From: Streptomyces sp. TRM49041
GTDB taxonomy: Bacteria > Actinomycetota > Actinomycetes > Streptomycetales > Streptomycetaceae
DNA: 64,000 nt
Reading direction: 5' to 3'
Assembly (NCBI RefSeq): GCF_008271805.1
Contig: NZ_VSRY01000152.1
Span: 248,001 to 312,000 of the forward strand
The translations under genes were made by a program, and so were the position numbers. Below the pieces are notes generated by a model. The model was not told the origin of the DNA. It saw only the letters and a program-made list of their open reading frames with translations, and searched no databases. Positions within the stretch are counted from its first letter, which is position 1; each line of letters starts with the position of its first letter. Shown in pieces: positions 1 through 9,000 of this stretch.

Positions 1-247
1 GCCAATTCGACAACTCGGCAGGCGGACGCGGCAACCCATGGTGCGCCGTGTACACGCCGAGCTGAGTAGCGTCATTCTGGTCGGCGGCTGAGAAGTACGG
101 AGCGACCAGCAGCGGCACGCCCACCCGTTCCACGTCGTGACGCGCCGCCTCGGGCAGCTGCGTCCCATGGGTGCCGGAAAGCCCGAATCGTCGCATTCCC
201 TGCTTGCCGAAGTGGGCGGTGGCCGAGTCCGGCGACGGCGATGACAT
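1..247 (-). CDS. SUKH-4-like immunity protein, N-terminal part (runs off left edge)
   Basis: Reading the minus strand from an ATG at 247 gives 82 codons without a stop to the window edge, so only the N-terminus is present. A GAGG ribosome site lies about 8 bases upstream of the ATG. The segment VGVPLLVAPYF followed by an acidic stretch and a GVYT motif resembles the N-terminal region of actinobacterial SUKH-4 proteins, the immunity partners of polymorphic toxins. That assignment is from memory of the family and is moderate. It is transcribed away from the portal gene and sits where a terminase gene would normally be expected. Confidence 0.5.
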   Translation of the reverse strand, partial: MSSPSPDSATAHFGKQGMRRFGLSGTHGTQLPEAARHDVERVGVPLLVAPYFSAADQNDATQLGVYTAHHGLPRPPAELSNW

Positions 248-408
248 GGGTGCTACCTCACACAGCGGATGGTTGGTCTTCCACGACCTTAGCCCGCCTT
301 CGTCGGGTCAGACCTTTACGGCTGGGGTTCGGCGAGATCGGCAGAGTATGAGCATGAGGCGGACGTACGGGATCTCGGACGATCACGAAACAGCGTCGCC
401 TCCGGGTA

Positions 409-420
409 TTAGGCTCCGTC
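409..420 (+). promoter_or_regulatory. Phage late promoter motif, copy 1 (TTAGGCTCCGTC)
   Basis: TTAGGCTCCGTC contains a Streptomyces-style -10 (TAGGCT, 410-415) just upstream of the portal gene. The same 12-base block recurs at 2111, 34468 and 49657, always before phage late genes. No good -35 is visible here, so an activator or phage factor may be needed. Confidence 0.6.
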
Positions 421-435
421 GCTTTCTTGACCCGC

Positions 436-2037
436 ATGGAGGAGCCGATGCGACGCTGGCGGAGCCTAATCATCGATACGTGGGGGGCGCTTGGGTACAA
501 GCCGGCGTTCCAGAGGGCCTCGGAGGGCCGACTCTCAGGACTCCCAGGACACGCTGGCGCGTCCTGGGTGCCGGAGCCGGACCGCCGACGGCTGGCGGCA
601 TACACGCTGCTCGCCGCGTACGACACGAACCAGGCGGCCGCTCTGCTTGGCGAGGACGGAGTGGACCGGCGCGAGTATGGGGATCCGGCGTTGATCGTCG
701 ACCAGACGCTTACGCACCTCATCGGCGAGACACAGCAGATCGTTGTGAGCGAGGCGGACGACAATGAAACGGCGCGTGCGGCGGAGGCCCTACTCAGGGA
801 GTGGGCGGAGCGCGAGCATCTGTGGATGCGGATGCAGCACGCCGAACGCAACGCTGTGCTGCTCGGCGACACTGTGTACCTCCTGGCGTGGTCGCGGACG
901 AAGGGGCGCCCGGTCCTGAAGAGCATCGACCCGGGCTTCTACTTCCCCGTGTTGCCCGACGATGCCGTCGACGCGGACGAGTACCCGACGCGAGTCCATC
1001 TGGCGTGGGAGACACCGGCTGATCCGGCGTCGGGCCGCAAGGGCACGCTGCGTCGTGTCACGTACGAGCTCGGCCCGGTCGATGCCGACGCCGCCGAAAG
1101 CCGCGCGTATCCCTGGTCCACGCAGCCGGCCGACATCACTTGCTACCTGACGGACGCCGAGTGGGATCTGGAACACGTCGGCCGCGCGGGCGCCATCGAC
1201 GCGCTCTCGCCGGGCCGAGCCCGGTTCCGTACGAATGCGGACGGGGAAGTGCTCGACCGGCTCGACCTGCACATCGACTTCATCCCGATCATCCACGTAC
1301 CCAACACCATCAACGGTGCCGAGCACTTCGGCCAGTCGACCCTGCTGAAGGCCACCCAGCTCCTTGACGATCTCGGCGCTGCCGACACGGACAGTCAGCG
1401 TGCTTCGGCGACAACCGGGTCACCGATCATCGGCCTCTCCGGCGCCCGGCTGCCGGTCGACCGTGCTTCGGGCCGGCCACTGCCGGTACAGGTGGAGCCG
1501 GGGATGGTCTGGCCACTCGGGGAGACCGGCCAGCTCACCACGGTGGACACCTCCGCCCAGTTGTCCGAACTCCGCGCCTATGTGGAGGGACTACGCGACC
1601 GGCTGTCAGTGATCACCCGGCTTCCAGCCAGCGTGCTCGGCACCATGGACGCCTCGCAGGCGGCCTCCGGCTACGCAATGCAGCTGAGCTTCGGCCCGCT
1701 GGACGCCATGGTCCGCTCCATGCGGCTCGCGCGGGCGGCCAAGTATCCGCTGCTGCTGAAGATGGTGCTGCGCCTCTACCAGGCCGCCGGTGTGCTGCCG
1801 TCAGGGCAGCAGCCCCAGGCGTCCATCGCTTTCGGCTCCTATCTGCCGACCGATCAGGCCAGCGTCCTTGACCTGGTGGTCAAAGGTGTCACTGCCGGTG
1901 TCCTCTCCCTGGAGACGGGGGTGCGCATGCTCGTGGACGCCGGCTTCCCCATCGAGGATGCGGCAGAAGAGGTCGCCCGCATCTGGGAGCAGCGCGAGAC
2001 GGAGCTCGGAACTGGCGGGATCGTCAACGAGATGTAG
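436..2037 (+). CDS. Phage portal protein
   Basis: This 533-aa protein has the size and layout of a siphovirus portal, the dodecameric ring at the capsid vertex through which DNA enters and leaves. Visible portal-like features are the N-terminal alpha/beta part, a central region with NTINGAEHFGQSTL and a helical C-terminal part with VITRLPASVLGTMDASQAASGYAM, typical of the clip and crown helices. It heads the capsid operon (scaffold, decoration, major capsid). ATG 436, ATG 448 and TTG 427 are all in frame. GGAGGAG at 438-444 lies only 3 bases before ATG 448, and 436 has no ribosome site but is close to the -10, so the exact start is uncertain. No terminase gene precedes it in the window. Confidence 0.82.
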   Translation: MEEPMRRWRSLIIDTWGALGYKPAFQRASEGRLSGLPGHAGASWVPEPDRRRLAAYTLLAAYDTNQAAALLGEDGVDRREYGDPALIVDQTLTHLIGETQQIVVSEADDNETARAAEALLREWAEREHLWMRMQHAERNAVLLGDTVYLLAWSRTKGRPVLKSIDPGFYFPVLPDDAVDADEYPTRVHLAWETPADPASGRKGTLRRVTYELGPVDADAAESRAYPWSTQPADITCYLTDAEWDLEHVGRAGAIDALSPGRARFRTNADGEVLDRLDLHIDFIPIIHVPNTINGAEHFGQSTLLKATQLLDDLGAADTDSQRASATTGSPIIGLSGARLPVDRASGRPLPVQVEPGMVWPLGETGQLTTVDTSAQLSELRAYVEGLRDRLSVITRLPASVLGTMDASQAASGYAMQLSFGPLDAMVRSMRLARAAKYPLLLKMVLRLYQAAGVLPSGQQPQASIAFGSYLPTDQASVLDLVVKGVTAGVLSLETGVRMLVDAGFPIEDAAEEVARIWEQRETELGTGGIVNEM

Positions 2038-2110
2038 TCGGCCATGGCCTCGCCACAATCCTCGGCGGGCACCGCAGCACGAGGCACTCACGCCGACGGT
2101 GCGGTGAAGG

Positions 2111-2122
2111 TTAGACTCCGCC
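2111..2122 (+). promoter_or_regulatory. Phage late promoter motif, copy 2 (TTAGACTCCGCC)
   Basis: TTAGACTCCGCC carries a TAGACT -10 at 2112-2117, between portal and scaffold genes. It matches the other three copies at 11 or 10 of 12 bases. The distance to the scaffold ATG at 2156 leaves room for a short leader with AAGGAG. Confidence 0.55.
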
Positions 2123-2155
2123 CGACGCGGGGGCGTCTGGGCAAGGAGTCTGCCC

Positions 2156-2881
2156 ATGACCGCACGAACACGACTGCCGCTGCCGCTCGCACCACTCGGC
2201 TACCGCCGCGACGGCCGCCCCATCTTCCCGATCCTCGGCGCTTCCCCCGACGACCCTGGGAACTCGCCAACCGGGGAGACGACATCGGAGAGCACCGACA
2301 CAGCGACTGTGACCATCCCGCAGGAGGAGCTGTCCCGCCGCTTCGCCCGGGAGAAGGACCAGGGCCGCCGCGCCGGCGTGCGTGACCTCCTCAGCCAGCT
2401 CGGTTTCGAGTCGGCGAAGGCCCTGACGGAGTACGTGCAGGCCCAGCGCGAGGCGGACCAGCAGCAGAAGGACGCCGAGCAGGCCCGCCTCTCGGAGGCG
2501 GAGCGCCGGGAGCAGACCGCCGCGGAACGCGAGCGGCAGGCGCAGGAACGCGAGGCCGCAGCCGTCGCCCGGGAACGAGACGCCGCACGCCGCGCCGTGC
2601 TGGTCGGCTTGGGCGCCACCGGCACCGAACTGGAGGACGCCGTCGTCCTGCTCGGCCGCCTCGTCGACCCGGATGCGGACGACACCGCACTGGCCCGGGC
2701 CGCCGACGAGCTGAAGGAGCGCCGCTCGGAACTCTTCGGCCAGCGGGCTCCGCAGCCACCCGCGGTCCCGCCCTCGGGCAGCCCCTCCAACATTCCCGGT
2801 CGCTCGGGCGGAACTCCGTCCCGCCCGGGCCAGCTTGGCCTGGACATCGCCCGCCGCCGCGGCCACCTCAAGAGCTCCTGA
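2156..2881 (+). CDS. Capsid scaffolding protein
   Basis: This 241-aa protein has a long Ala/Arg/Glu/Gln-rich central stretch (about residues 75-145) with strong coiled-coil character, flanked by a Pro/Ser-rich C-terminus ending in basic residues. That composition, and the position between portal and capsid genes, are typical of a siphovirus scaffolding protein, which templates procapsid assembly and then leaves. No protease domain is visible. AAGGAG at 2143-2148 is 7 bases from the ATG, which fixes the start. The assignment rests on composition and synteny, since scaffold sequences diverge quickly. Confidence 0.72.
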   Translation: MTARTRLPLPLAPLGYRRDGRPIFPILGASPDDPGNSPTGETTSESTDTATVTIPQEELSRRFAREKDQGRRAGVRDLLSQLGFESAKALTEYVQAQREADQQQKDAEQARLSEAERREQTAAERERQAQEREAAAVARERDAARRAVLVGLGATGTELEDAVVLLGRLVDPDADDTALARAADELKERRSELFGQRAPQPPAVPPSGSPSNIPGRSGGTPSRPGQLGLDIARRRGHLKSS

Positions 2882-2990
2882 CCCCGGCACGCCTTCGGGG
2901 ACCGCGCCCCGCCCCCATCCCCGCGGACGGCGGCACCGCCTGGTGTCCGTACAGACTCGCCGCCACATGGCCTGCCCGGAGGAACCTGGC

Positions 2991-3401
2991 GTGGATCTTC
3001 AGCTGACCACCTACTCCGAGTCCGCCACCGCCGACCGCCCCTGGTTGGCGTCCCGGCACGGACTCGACACCCCGCTCACCATCACCCTGGACACCACTCT
3101 CTTCACCCAGGACACCCACTACACCCCACCCGCCCCCGGACAGCCTCGCAACGTCATGAGGGCCGGCATCCCGCTGGGCCGCCTGACCGCGACCGGCCTG
3201 TACGGGCCGTGGGACGCAGCGGCCACCGACGGCCGGGCCGCCTTCACTGGCGTCCTCCTCACGGACGTCGCCTTCGCCCCGGGCAGCGGACGTGCCGGCG
3301 CGGCCCTGCTCTGGCACGGCGTGATCGCTGCCGCCCACGTACCCGGCGGACTCGACCCGGCCGCCATCACCGCTTCGACGGCACAGATCCACTTCGTCTG
3401 A
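2991..3401 (+). CDS. Head decoration protein
   Basis: The 136-aa product has a GTG start preceded by GGAGGA at 2978-2983. It shows the pattern of lambda gpD-like decoration proteins: an N-terminal disordered segment, PRNVMRAGIPLGRLTATGLYGPWD, then a beta-rich core ending in LLWHGVIAAAHV. Decoration proteins trimerise on the capsid surface and stabilise it after expansion. Its place directly before the major capsid gene supports this. The reading frame extends upstream to 2835, but the ribosome site argues for 2991. Confidence 0.75.
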   Translation: MDLQLTTYSESATADRPWLASRHGLDTPLTITLDTTLFTQDTHYTPPAPGQPRNVMRAGIPLGRLTATGLYGPWDAAATDGRAAFTGVLLTDVAFAPGSGRAGAALLWHGVIAAAHVPGGLDPAAITASTAQIHFV

Positions 3402-3434
3402 CGCCCCGCGACCTGCTGAGGAGCCCCGCCCACC

Positions 3435-4481
3435 ATGCTCGACACCCTGCTGCGCGACATCGACACGGCTGACCTCAACGCCTTCGCCCGCACCATGACC
3501 ACCCCGGCCGACTTCGAGCTGACTCGCACGGTCATGCCCGAACGGCGCCTGAACTCCGTCAAGTTCCGCATCAAGAGCAGCAAGCGGCGCGTGAACGCGG
3601 CGAAGTTCCGCGCGTATGACGCCGAGACCGCCGTCGCCCGCCGCCAAGCCGAGAAGATCATCACTGAGGGCATGCTGCCGCCCCTCGGCCAGAAGCTGAT
3701 CGTCGGCGAGCTGGAGCAGATCCTCCTCGACACGTCCCGCGGAGCCGACGCTTCAGAGTTCGTCGAGCTGCTCTACGACGACATCGAGCGCCACGTCGAG
3801 TCCATCCACAACCGCATGGAACTCGCGGCCGGCGACCTCCTCATCGACGGCAAGTTCAGCCTCAACGGCGAGAACGGCCTGACACTGGAGGCCGACTTCG
3901 GCGTGCCAGCCGCCAACATGCCCACTGCCGCAAGGCCCTGGTCCGATCCGACCAGCGACCCGATCGCGGACGAACTGCGCTGGATCGAGTATCTGCGCTC
4001 CATCGGCGCCCCGCTGCCGGCCCGCGTCATCACCTCGTACAAGGCCCGCGCGACCCTGGCCGCGAGCGATGCCTACCGCGCGGCGTACTACGGCAGCGTC
4101 AACGGCTCCACCACCCCCACCGCGGTCCTCGCCCCCAACGAGGTCGAGGTCGTCCGCGCCCGCTACAACCTCCCGCCGATCACCGTGTACGACGTGCAGA
4201 TCTCCGTCGACGACACCTACCAGCGGGTGATCCCGGAAGACCGCTGGATCCTGCTGCCGCCGAACCCGGAGTCCTGGGCGGAGACCCAGTACGGCATCAC
4301 CGCCGAGTCCCTGGTGCTGACCTCCGGCACCAACCCGGCCATCACCCGCGAGGACGCACCCGGCATCGTCATCACCGCCGGCCACCAGGACGACCCGGTC
4401 CAGGTCTGGACGAAGGGCTCCGCGGTCGCCATGCCGGTCCTCTACGTCCCCGACATCCACATCACCGCGAAGGTCCTGTGA
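3435..4481 (+). CDS. Major capsid protein (phage capsid E family)
   Basis: The 348-aa protein has the length and pattern of the Phage_cap_E (HK97-fold) major capsid family common in actinophages. Recognisable parts are the N-terminal MLDTLLRDIDTADLNAF, the basic ERRLNSVKFRIKSSKRRVN region, the RWIEYLRSIGAPLPARV motif, a DVQISVDDTY segment and the C-terminal VLYVPDIHITAKVL. GAGGAG at 3418-3423 sits 11 bases before the ATG. The stop codon overlaps the next ATG (TGATG), indicating coupling to the downstream small gene. This is the most abundant structural protein expected of the virion. Confidence 0.9.
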   Translation: MLDTLLRDIDTADLNAFARTMTTPADFELTRTVMPERRLNSVKFRIKSSKRRVNAAKFRAYDAETAVARRQAEKIITEGMLPPLGQKLIVGELEQILLDTSRGADASEFVELLYDDIERHVESIHNRMELAAGDLLIDGKFSLNGENGLTLEADFGVPAANMPTAARPWSDPTSDPIADELRWIEYLRSIGAPLPARVITSYKARATLAASDAYRAAYYGSVNGSTTPTAVLAPNEVEVVRARYNLPPITVYDVQISVDDTYQRVIPEDRWILLPPNPESWAETQYGITAESLVLTSGTNPAITREDAPGIVITAGHQDDPVQVWTKGSAVAMPVLYVPDIHITAKVL

Positions 4482-4669
4482 TGCCCGCCGCCTCCCGCAC
4501 CCTCTCCACCGCGGTCTTCGTCACCGACCCCAGGACCCACGAGACCCTGCTCCTCCAGCCCGGCACGGAGGTCACCGACGCCGCCCTCGCCGACCAGATC
4601 ACCCACCCCGAAGCCTGGGCACCGGAGCCCCAGCGCCAGCCCCGCCGCACCAAGGCCGAGGCGTCGTGA
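4481..4669 (+). CDS. Small head-associated protein, unknown function
   Basis: A 62-aa product starts at the ATG overlapping the capsid stop (TGATG). It consists of a short beta-rich segment (TAVFVTDPRTHETLLLQPGT) and a basic, Pro/Gln-rich tail. A similarly placed short protein follows the capsid gene in many actinophages, and its role is unknown to me. It overlaps the next gene by 4 bases (GTGA). Translational coupling on both sides makes it a real member of the head operon. Confidence 0.6.
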   Translation: MPAASRTLSTAVFVTDPRTHETLLLQPGTEVTDAALADQITHPEAWAPEPQRQPRRTKAEAS

Positions 4670-4971
4670 CGCTCACCGACGCGGAGTACGCCTACCTCCG
4701 CTCTGAACTCGGCGAGGCTGACCGTACGGACCTTGACGCCCGCTACCAGCGCCTCGGCTCGGTCCAGGCCGTCGCCGCGGAGGTCCTCCGAGAGCGTAAG
4801 GCCGCCCTTGTCTCCGACCCCCTGGCCGTCACGGTCCAGGGGGTCGCCACGGTCAACAACGCGGAGAACGTCAGGGCCCTCGAGCGCCAGATCGCGGCCC
4901 TGGAGGACACCACACCGAACGAGAACGCGTACGTTTCCCCGGCGCCGCTGCTACGCCGAAGAAGCCGTTGA
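4666..4971 (+). CDS. Head protein, possible head-tail connector adaptor
   Basis: This is a 101-aa, mostly helical protein (MTLTDAEYAYLRSELGEADR..., then EVLRERKAALVSDPL), coupled to the previous gene through a GTGA overlap. In related phages the position after the capsid gene is held by the first connector (gp6/gp15-type adaptor), which makes that role likely but unproven. It is the last gene of the left phage block. Its stop ends one base before the stop of the convergent HNH gene, so the cargo boundary lies here and the C-terminus (LLRRRSR) might have been altered by the insertion. Confidence 0.55.
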   Translation: MTLTDAEYAYLRSELGEADRTDLDARYQRLGSVQAVAAEVLRERKAALVSDPLAVTVQGVATVNNAENVRALERQIAALEDTTPNENAYVSPAPLLRRRSR

Positions 4972-4972
4972 C

Positions 4973-5896
4973 CTACGCGGCCTGGGCTCCGGGACGCTTG
5001 AAGACCTGCTGGCCGTGCCAGAGGACGAACTTCGGATCGATGACGGGGCGTCCGGGACGGGGCGTTGCGACCTGCTGCCCGTGGAGGGTGTCGACGGCCT
5101 GCCCCGCCCGACTGCGTGCCACGTACAGCTCGGAGACCTGGATCCGCAGGTCAGGCAGAAGCCCGAGGACGCCGAGGTCGAAGAGGGTGTGGTGGAGGGA
5201 GCACAGGGCCAGCCCGTTGTTGATCTCGTCCGGGCCGTCCTGGCTGTGCCAGCGCACATGCGCGGCTTCGAGCCCCACCGGATTTCGGCTGAGTGCGCCG
5301 TCGAACCCGCAGAAGGCGCAGGCGTACGCGTAGGCGTGCAGCACCTCCTCGGCGAATCCGGCCCGCCGCTTACGCCGCTTTCTCTCCGCCGGCATGTGCA
5401 CGGCCTCATCGAGCCCGGTCAGGTCCAGGCCGACGGCGTCGCAGATGGGTGCCTCCAACGCGGGCGTGAAGTGCTGCTCCAGTAGGAGCCGTGCGGCCGC
5501 TGCGAGGGTGGCAGGCTCGGCCAGCAACGTCTCGGTCTCGGGGCGGAGTCGCCCGTGCGCGCCGCGCGCCCGCAACCAGCTGCCCCGCTCCGGAGCGTCC
5601 GGGGCAATGGCGTTGCCGTCCCGGTCCCGCACGTCCCACAGCTCGCGCTCGAGGTGTACGAATGGCATCGCGGCCCGCTCCCGTGCCCGGGTCCGGCTGA
5701 TCACAGCCGGCCCGAAGTCGTTAATGAGCCGACTGACGGGCTCTTCCGCCTCGTCGTATCCGACCGCAGCGCTCCCGGCGGCGGCGAATCGTCCGAGCAG
5801 CCAGAGCACGAGCAGCGGCTTGTGCGGGGCTCGGCGATTGCCTATCTGCGCCCGCCGCAGGGCGGACAGGAGGCTCATGAGTTCGTCGCGCGTCAT
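4973..5896 (-). CDS. Phosphorothioated-DNA-binding HNH restriction endonuclease (SBD-HNH, ScoMcrA-like)
   Basis: The 307-aa protein pairs an N-terminal sulfur-binding-type domain (RRAPHKPLLVLWLLGRF near residues 21-37, DEAEEPVSRLINDFG at 49-62) with a C-terminal HNH nuclease. HNH residues are C193, C196, H213 in AAHVRW, N227 and C232 with HH235-236 in NNGLALCSLHH. This architecture matches stand-alone type IV endonucleases that recognise phosphorothioate-modified DNA and cut nearby, blocking entry of dnd-modified DNA. Specificity here is inferred, since a few homologues read 5-methylcytosine instead. A GTG at 5899 directly precedes the chosen ATG. The gene is convergent to the last head gene with a 1-base gap, and divergent from the helicase operon. 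Confidence 0.8.
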   Translation of the reverse strand: MTRDELMSLLSALRRAQIGNRRAPHKPLLVLWLLGRFAAAGSAAVGYDEAEEPVSRLINDFGPAVISRTRARERAAMPFVHLERELWDVRDRDGNAIAPDAPERGSWLRARGAHGRLRPETETLLAEPATLAAAARLLLEQHFTPALEAPICDAVGLDLTGLDEAVHMPAERKRRKRRAGFAEEVLHAYAYACAFCGFDGALSRNPVGLEAAHVRWHSQDGPDEINNGLALCSLHHTLFDLGVLGLLPDLRIQVSELYVARSRAGQAVDTLHGQQVATPRPGRPVIDPKFVLWHGQQVFKRPGAQAA

Positions 5897-6047
5897 CACG
5901 GACCTACCCTGCCATTCACGGGCTGTTGAGCCCCGCCCCCTGGGGGCGAGTGCGACCCTCCACCGTGATCAAGAGCCTGCGCTGACGCGGATGACCGGAT
6001 CTTCGGGATGGCAAGGCCCACGCTGAGGCATCATTGGAACCCGTTAT

Positions 6048-6057
6048 TCACGTGAAC
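6048..6057. promoter_or_regulatory. Perfect 10-base palindrome upstream of the helicase operon
   Basis: TTCACGTGAA is a perfect palindrome 31 bases upstream of the helicase ATG, in the divergent region shared with the HNH gene. A weak -35 (TTGGAA, 6035-6040) precedes it. The position suits an operator that could silence the defence operon, but no repressor is identified. Confidence 0.35.
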
Positions 6058-6088
6058 GATCATGGTGCCATCAGCAAGGAGGCGATGG

Positions 6089-9000
6089 ATGTCTGGGGGA
6101 GACCTCCTTCGCCTTGAGGACCTCACCCCGGGGCGGGTGATATCGGGCATAACTCCCGGCATCGATGTTGTGATCGTCGCGCGCCAGATGTTCGGTGCTG
6201 CCGCACAGGTCACCTATCGCCGCCCTGACGGCACGGTCGATGAGGCGATCCTTTATCGGGAGGACGAGTGCCGACTCGCTTCAGGCGATTCCTCCTCCCC
6301 TCGCCAAGGATTCGACGCCGATCCCGAACTGTTCCGCCTCGCCGCGGAGGCTCTGCGTATCCGCATGGCCGCTCGCGGTGACGCCATGCTCGCAGTCTCC
6401 ACGAGCGTCCTCGACCCCCTGCCTCACCAGATCCAGGCGGTCTACAACGAGCTGCTTCCCCGTACACCGCTCAGGTTCCTACTGGCCGACGACCCCGGCG
6501 CAGGCAAGACGATCATGGCTGGCCTCTATATCAAGGAGCTGGCCCTCCGCGGCGACCTGGAACGATGCTTGATCGTCGCCCCAGGCGGCCTCGTCGAACA
6601 GTGGCAGGATGAGCTCCTGGAGAAGTTCGGGCTGAACTTCACCCTGCTCACCAAGCAGCTGGTCGACGCCACGATCGACGGCAACGTCTTCGACAAGCAC
6701 CCCCGTCTCATCGCACGCATGGATGCTCTGGCACGTTCCGACGAGCTGCAGGAGCGACTGGCCGAGTCCGCGTGGGACCTGGTCGTCGTCGACGAGGCGC
6801 ACCGCATGAGCGCCAGCTACTTCGGCACGGAGCTGAAGACAACCAAGCGATACGAGCTCGGCCGACTCCTGGGCCGGGTTACGCGGCACTTCCTCCTCAT
6901 GACCGCGACCCCGCACGCCGGCAAAGAAGAAGACTTCCAGCTGTTCATGGCGTTGCTCGACGGTGACCGCTTTGCGGGGAAATACCGTGATGGTGTGCAC
7001 CAGCATGACGCATCAGGTCTGATGCGCCGCATGGTCAAGGAGGACCTTCTCACCTTCGATGGCAAGAAGCTCTTTCCCGAGCGACGTGCCTACACCGTGC
7101 CGTACCAGCTCTCGCGGGCCGAGCAGGAGCTGTACGAGCGAGTCACAGAGTACGTACGCGACGAGATGAACCGTGCCGAACGGCTAGATGGCCGACGAGG
7201 CAATCAGGTCGGCTTCGCCCTCACGGTTCTGCAACGCCGCCTCGCATCGAGCCCCGAGGCAATCGCCCGCTCGCTGGAGCGTCGCCGGAAGCGGCTGGAG
7301 GCTCGCAGGGAGGAGACGCATGCCGCGAAGCGGCATGCCGACCTTGCGGCCGTGGTCCCTCAATCCACTTCATCGGCTGCCGTGGCCGGGATGGAGTCGC
7401 TGGACAGTGAGCTGGACGAGCTGTCCGGTGAGGAACTTGAGAACCTCGAAGAGCAGGTCGTCGACTCTGCCTCTGCGGCCCTGACCATTGCAGAGCTGGC
7501 GCAGGAAATCGACAGCCTTCGCGAGCTGGAGCACCTGGCCAGCCGCGTCCTTGCTCTGGGCGAGGACCGTAAGTGGCTGGAACTCTCCGCGCTGCTGCAG
7601 GACAACGAGCACATGCGCGATGCCCAGGCGCAGCCGCGCAAGCTGATCGTGTTCACGGAGCACCGTGACACCCTCGAGTACCTCTCCCGCCGCGTCCGTT
7701 CACTCATCGGACGTCCTGAGGCCGTCGTAGCCATCCATGGCGGCACTCCGCGTCAGCAGCGCCGCGGCGTCCGGGACGCCTTCAACCAGGACCCGGACGT
7801 CCTGGTGCTCATCGCCACAGACGCAGCGGGTGAAGGTCTGAACCTCCAACGCGCGCACCTCATGGTCAACTACGACCTGCCATGGAACCCGAACAGAATC
7901 GAACAACGTTTCGGTCGCATCCACCGCATCGGCCAGACCGAGGTCTGTCACCTGTGGAACCTGGTAGCAGACAACACCCGCGAAGGTCAGGTGTTCCAGA
8001 GGCTGCTGGACAAGATCGAGCAGCAGAGCAAGGCGTACCAGGGCAAGGTCTACAACGTCCTCGGCGAGATCTTCGAGGGCGAACCCCTGCGCGAGTTGCT
8101 GGTCACGGCAATCCGCTACGGAGACCAGCCCGAGGTGAAGGCCCAGCTTGACCAGGTCATCGATGCCCGAGTCGGGGAACGAGCCGTCGAACTGATCAAG
8201 GGACTCGCCCTTGACGCCCAGGTCATGGGAATTGAGGACGTTCACAAGGTGCGGCTGCGCATGGAGGAAGCACAGGCGCGACGACTGCACCCGCACTATG
8301 TGCAGGCGTTCTTCCGCGACGCCTTCGCCCGTCTCGGCGGTCAGCTCAAGTCCCGCGAAGCCGGCCGCTCCGAGATCACTCATGTGCCGGTCGTCCTGCG
8401 CGAGGCGGGACGCCTCGGTGACGGGCTCGGCGGCATGGTGCAGCGCAAGTACGAACGGGTGTGCTTCGACCGAGAACGCATCACCATCCCAGGCAAGCCT
8501 CGCGCCGATCTCATCGCACCAGGACACCCCCTGTTCGACGCTGTACTGAACGAGACGGTCCGCCTCCACGGCCACCTGCTCAGCAAAGGGTCAGTTCTGG
8601 TAGACGCTGCCGACTCGGGCGACCAGCCGCAGCTGCTCGTCGCCCTGGAGCAGGACATCGTGGACGGCCACCGACGCGCCGTAGACCGGGCCTTCGCGTT
8701 CACCGAACTGCTGCCCGACGGAACGGCCCGAAACGCTGGCCCGGCGCCGTACCTTGACTACCGGCCGCCGACGGCGCTGGAGGCCAAGGCCATAAAGCTC
8801 CTCTTGGACGCCGAATGGCTGCGCGACGGCGGTAGCGCTCGTGCCTTGGACTGGGCGATCCGGGAGGCCGTACCCGAGCACCTCGCCTCGACCCGTGAAC
8901 GACTCCTTCCAGTCGTCGACCGCACCCGCACTCAGGTCGAGCAGCGCCTCAAGCAGGAGATCAGCTACTGGTATGCGCAGGCCGGCAAGCTCGAGCAGAA

